Source: Thioalkalivibrio sp.
Lineage (GTDB): Bacteria > Pseudomonadota > Gammaproteobacteria > Ectothiorhodospirales > Ectothiorhodospiraceae
Direction of reading: 5' to 3'
Length of the DNA stretch: 14,779 bases
Assembly: GCA_018224485.1 (NCBI GenBank)
Contig: JAGTVE010000232.1
Location: 1-14,779 of the forward strand
The position numbers were made by a program, and so were the translations under genes. The notes under the pieces are model-generated. The model saw only the letters and a program-made list of their open reading frames with translations, ran no database searches and was not told where the DNA came from. Of the stretch, positions 12,635 through 14,779 are shown one piece after another; position 1 is the stretch's first letter; each line of letters starts with the position of its first letter.

Positions 12635-14305
12635 ATGCCGCAGCCCCGACACGCCTCTTCCCGCTGGCCCGAGCTGGCGGACGCCCGTGGCCGGCTCGGC
12701 AGGGTGTCCCTGCGCGAGTTGCTGTCCGGCGATCCCGACCGCGTCGAGCGCGATGTGCTGAATGCCGCAGGCATGCGCCTGGACTGGACCCGCCAGCGGC
12801 TCGACGCCGGGGCCTGGGAGACGCTCTATGCGCTGGCCGGCGATGCCGGGTGGGCCGATGCACTGCGCCGCCAGTGGGATGGTGAACACGTGAACACCAC
12901 CGAGGACCGGGCCGCACACCACATGGCCCTGCGCCTGCCGCGCGAGTCCAGCTGCCGGATCGACGGGCAGGATGTGGTTCCCGAGGTGCACCGGGTGCTC
13001 GATGCGATCGAATCCCTGGTCCAGCGGGTGCACGACGGCCGCCATGTCGGCTATTCCGGCCGGCCGATCCGCAGCGTGGTCAATATTGGTATCGGGGGCT
13101 CGGATCTCGGTCCGCGCATGGTATGCGCGGCGCTGGCACCGCTCGCGACCACGACTGCCGAGGGCCGTCCCCTGCGCATGCACTTCGTCTCCAACGTCGA
13201 CGGTGCCGCGCTGGATGCGGTGCTGAGCGAGTCGGACCCGGAGACCACGCTGTTCATCGTCGCGTCCAAGACCTTCGGTACCCAGGAGACCCTGACCAAC
13301 GCCCGGTCGGCCCGGGCGTGGCTGCTCCGGCATACCGATCACCCGGAGGCGGTCGCGCGGCATTTCGTTGCGGTCTCCACGCATGCCGGGCGTGTCGCGG
13401 AGTTCGGCATCGACATCGGTAACATGTTCGGTTTCTGGGACTGGGTCGGCGGCCGGTACTCGGTGTGGTCGGCGATCGGCCTGTCCATCGCGCTCTATCT
13501 CGGCATGGACGGCTTCCGCAGCTTTCTCGCCGGTGCGCACGCGATGGACCGGCACGTGCTGGAGACGGTGGCGCCGGAGGCCAACGCGGCGCTGCGCATG
13601 GCGCTGGTGGACATCTGGAACCACAATATCCTGGGCGCCTGCGCGCGGGTGGTGCTCCCGTACGACGAGCGCCTGAGGCTCCTGCCGTCCTACCTGCAGC
13701 AGGCGGAGATGGAGAGCCTCGGCAAAGGCGTGCGCGTCGATGGTTCCCCGGTGGAACGGGACACCGGTGCGCTCGTCTGGGGCGCCGTCGGCACCGACGG
13801 TCAGCATGCCTTCTATCAGCTTCTGCACCAGGGGACGCGCTGGGAGCCGACGGAGTTCATCGGCGTCGCGCAGCCTGCGCACGGCCTGCCCGGGCATCAC
13901 GCGATCCTGCTGGCCAACCTGGTCGCGCAGGCGGAGGCCCTGGCCCATGGCAAGACGGCCGCCGAGGCCGCCGCGGAGATGTCGGCGGACGGCCTTCCGG
14001 ACTCCGAGGCGCATCGGCTTGCACCACACCGCAGCTTCCCGGGCGACCGGCCGAGCACCCTGATCCTGATGGAACAGCTCGACCCGCACAGCCTCGGGGC
14101 GCTGATTGCCCTCTACGAGCACAAGATCTATCTTCTCGCGACCCTGTGGGGGATCAACGCCTTCGACCAGTGGGGCGTGGAGCTCGGCAAGCAGCTGGCG
14201 GGCCGCGTGCTCGAGGATCTTCGCTCTGATACCGGGGCCCATCCGCATGATCCTGCAACGCTGGCCGCCATCAACTGGCTGCGGGCCCGGCTGCCCGCCT
14301 CCTGA
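12635..14305 (+). CDS. pgi: Glucose-6-phosphate isomerase
   Basis: 556 residues, close to the usual 545-555. It interconverts glucose-6-phosphate and fructose-6-phosphate. The SIS-type sugar-phosphate site is seen in NIGIGGSDLGP (150-160) and SKTFGTQET (211-219). Signature 1 DWVGGRYSVWSAIG is at 269-282 with Arg274; the catalytic Glu lies in QQAEMESLGKG (Glu360), His in GTDGQHAFYQLLHQG (His391), and signature 2 GINAFDQWGVELGKQLA (506-522) holds catalytic Lys519. The ATG at 12635 has GGAG 6 nt upstream; the open frame extending further left lies antisense to glgA and is not coding. In Pseudomonas pgi directly follows panD (recalled); here ppc and glgA lie between. The downstream methyltransferase starts 3 nt after the stop. 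Confidence 0.97.
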   Translation: MPQPRHASSRWPELADARGRLGRVSLRELLSGDPDRVERDVLNAAGMRLDWTRQRLDAGAWETLYALAGDAGWADALRRQWDGEHVNTTEDRAAHHMALRLPRESSCRIDGQDVVPEVHRVLDAIESLVQRVHDGRHVGYSGRPIRSVVNIGIGGSDLGPRMVCAALAPLATTTAEGRPLRMHFVSNVDGAALDAVLSESDPETTLFIVASKTFGTQETLTNARSARAWLLRHTDHPEAVARHFVAVSTHAGRVAEFGIDIGNMFGFWDWVGGRYSVWSAIGLSIALYLGMDGFRSFLAGAHAMDRHVLETVAPEANAALRMALVDIWNHNILGACARVVLPYDERLRLLPSYLQQAEMESLGKGVRVDGSPVERDTGALVWGAVGTDGQHAFYQLLHQGTRWEPTEFIGVAQPAHGLPGHHAILLANLVAQAEALAHGKTAAEAAAEMSADGLPDSEAHRLAPHRSFPGDRPSTLILMEQLDPHSLGALIALYEHKIYLLATLWGINAFDQWGVELGKQLAGRVLEDLRSDTGAHPHDPATLAAINWLRARLPAS

Positions 14306-14308
14306 GTC

Positions 14309-14779
14309 ATGGACGGCAAGCCCTTCGCCGCGTCCGCCGAACAGAACAGGGGCCCGATCCTCGACGTCCTGCGTCGGTGGTTCGCGGAACCGGGCAGCGT
14401 GCTGGAAGTGGGCAGCGGAACCGGCCAGCACGCGGTGCATTTCGCCGCCGCGATGCCCCACCTGAGCTGGCAGCCTACCGAGGTCGAAGGCCGGATCGAG
14501 GGAATCGAGGCCTGGCGGCTGGAAGCCGGGCTGGACAATATCCGGCCGGCCCGGGAGCTGCACGCCGCCGGCCCGTGGCCGGCCGAGCGCTACGACTACG
14601 TCTTCACCGCCAATACCGCGCACATCATGCAATGGTCCGAGGTGCTGGCGATGCTCGCGGGGGTGTCCGGCGTCCTGCGCCCCGGCGGGATCTTCGCCAT
14701 GTACGGGCCGTTCGCACGAGGTGGCCGCCACACCGCCCATTCCAATCTCGAGTTCGATCGGGCCCTGCGCAGGGCCGAT
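14309..14779 (+). CDS. DUF938 class I SAM-dependent methyltransferase (3' truncated by window)
   Basis: 157 codons are visible and the frame is open to the right edge; the family is about 200 residues, so roughly the last fifth is missing. The DUF938 pattern is clear: N-terminal F-x-x-SAEQNRGPILDVL (6-21), SAM motif I VLEVGSGTGQHAVHFA (31-46), LSWQPTEVEG (52-61), then FTANTAHIMQW (99-109) with the acidic/polar post-motif, and LRPGGIFAMYGPF (123-135). Substrate unknown. The ATG at 14309 is 3 nt after the pgi stop and lacks a Shine-Dalgarno, so it is likely translated by reinitiation from pgi. Whether the tie to pgi is functional cannot be told. Confidence 0.9.
   Translation, partial: MDGKPFAASAEQNRGPILDVLRRWFAEPGSVLEVGSGTGQHAVHFAAAMPHLSWQPTEVEGRIEGIEAWRLEAGLDNIRPARELHAAGPWPAERYDYVFTANTAHIMQWSEVLAMLAGVSGVLRPGGIFAMYGPFARGGRHTAHSNLEFDRALRRAD

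Noticed and set aside
11090..14740. A 1216-codon open frame on the minus strand covering pgi antisense and continuing into glgA
   Set aside because: Only its last 482 residues match a family (GlgA, starting at the MRILFASSEAYP sequence). The rest has low-complexity Arg/Gly/His/Val composition, lies opposite the well-supported pgi gene, and is explained by high G+C suppressing stops.

Overview
The window is a G+C-rich (about two thirds G+C by eye) stretch of chromosomal housekeeping DNA. The gene content (Hsp15, poly(A) polymerase I, a YcgN-type Fe/Zn-cluster protein, bacterial PEP carboxylase, glycogen synthase, glucose-6-phosphate isomerase) and the order pcnB-folK-dgk-panB-panC-panD...pgi indicate a gammaproteobacterium. 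The style suggests a purple-sulfur or Ectothiorhodospira/Thioalkalivibrio-like lineage, but that placement is inference. No phage, transposase, CRISPR, rRNA or tRNA gene was seen.

Layout. (1) 1-191, minus: 5' end of a Tat-exported protein, probably a metallo-beta-lactamase-fold hydrolase, then about 400 bp without a gene that carries a perfect dyad, a good extended -10 promoter and a possible attenuator. (2) 598-1790, plus: a membrane-anchored protein of unknown function whose stop overlaps the start of a YcgN-family cysteine-cluster protein. The latter overlaps tail-to-tail with a minus-strand omega-like glutathione S-transferase (1733-2425). (3) 2482-3335, plus: hslR (Hsp15) and a Nudix hydrolase with overlapping stop and start. 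(4) 3405-8025, plus: a tight run pcnB-folK-dgk-panB-panC-panD covering RNA polyadenylation, folate precursor synthesis, deoxynucleoside salvage and the three committed steps to pantothenate. folK and panB/panC/panD all serve one-carbon or CoA cofactor synthesis (PanB uses methylene-tetrahydrofolate). (5) 8042-8129: two inverted copies of a short hairpin element between panD and the convergent ppc. (6) 8141-12538, minus: ppc (anaplerotic oxaloacetate) downstream of glgA (glycogen), with a GC hairpin in the ppc leader. (7) 12635-14779, plus: pgi, divergent from glgA, and the truncated start of a DUF938 methyltransferase.

Nearly everything here is recognisable core metabolism, and I do not see a new multi-gene system. 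The best leads are the paired hairpin element with compensatory base changes, the apparent insertion of ppc-glgA into the panD-pgi junction, and the uncharacterised membrane protein translationally coupled to the YcgN-family gene.
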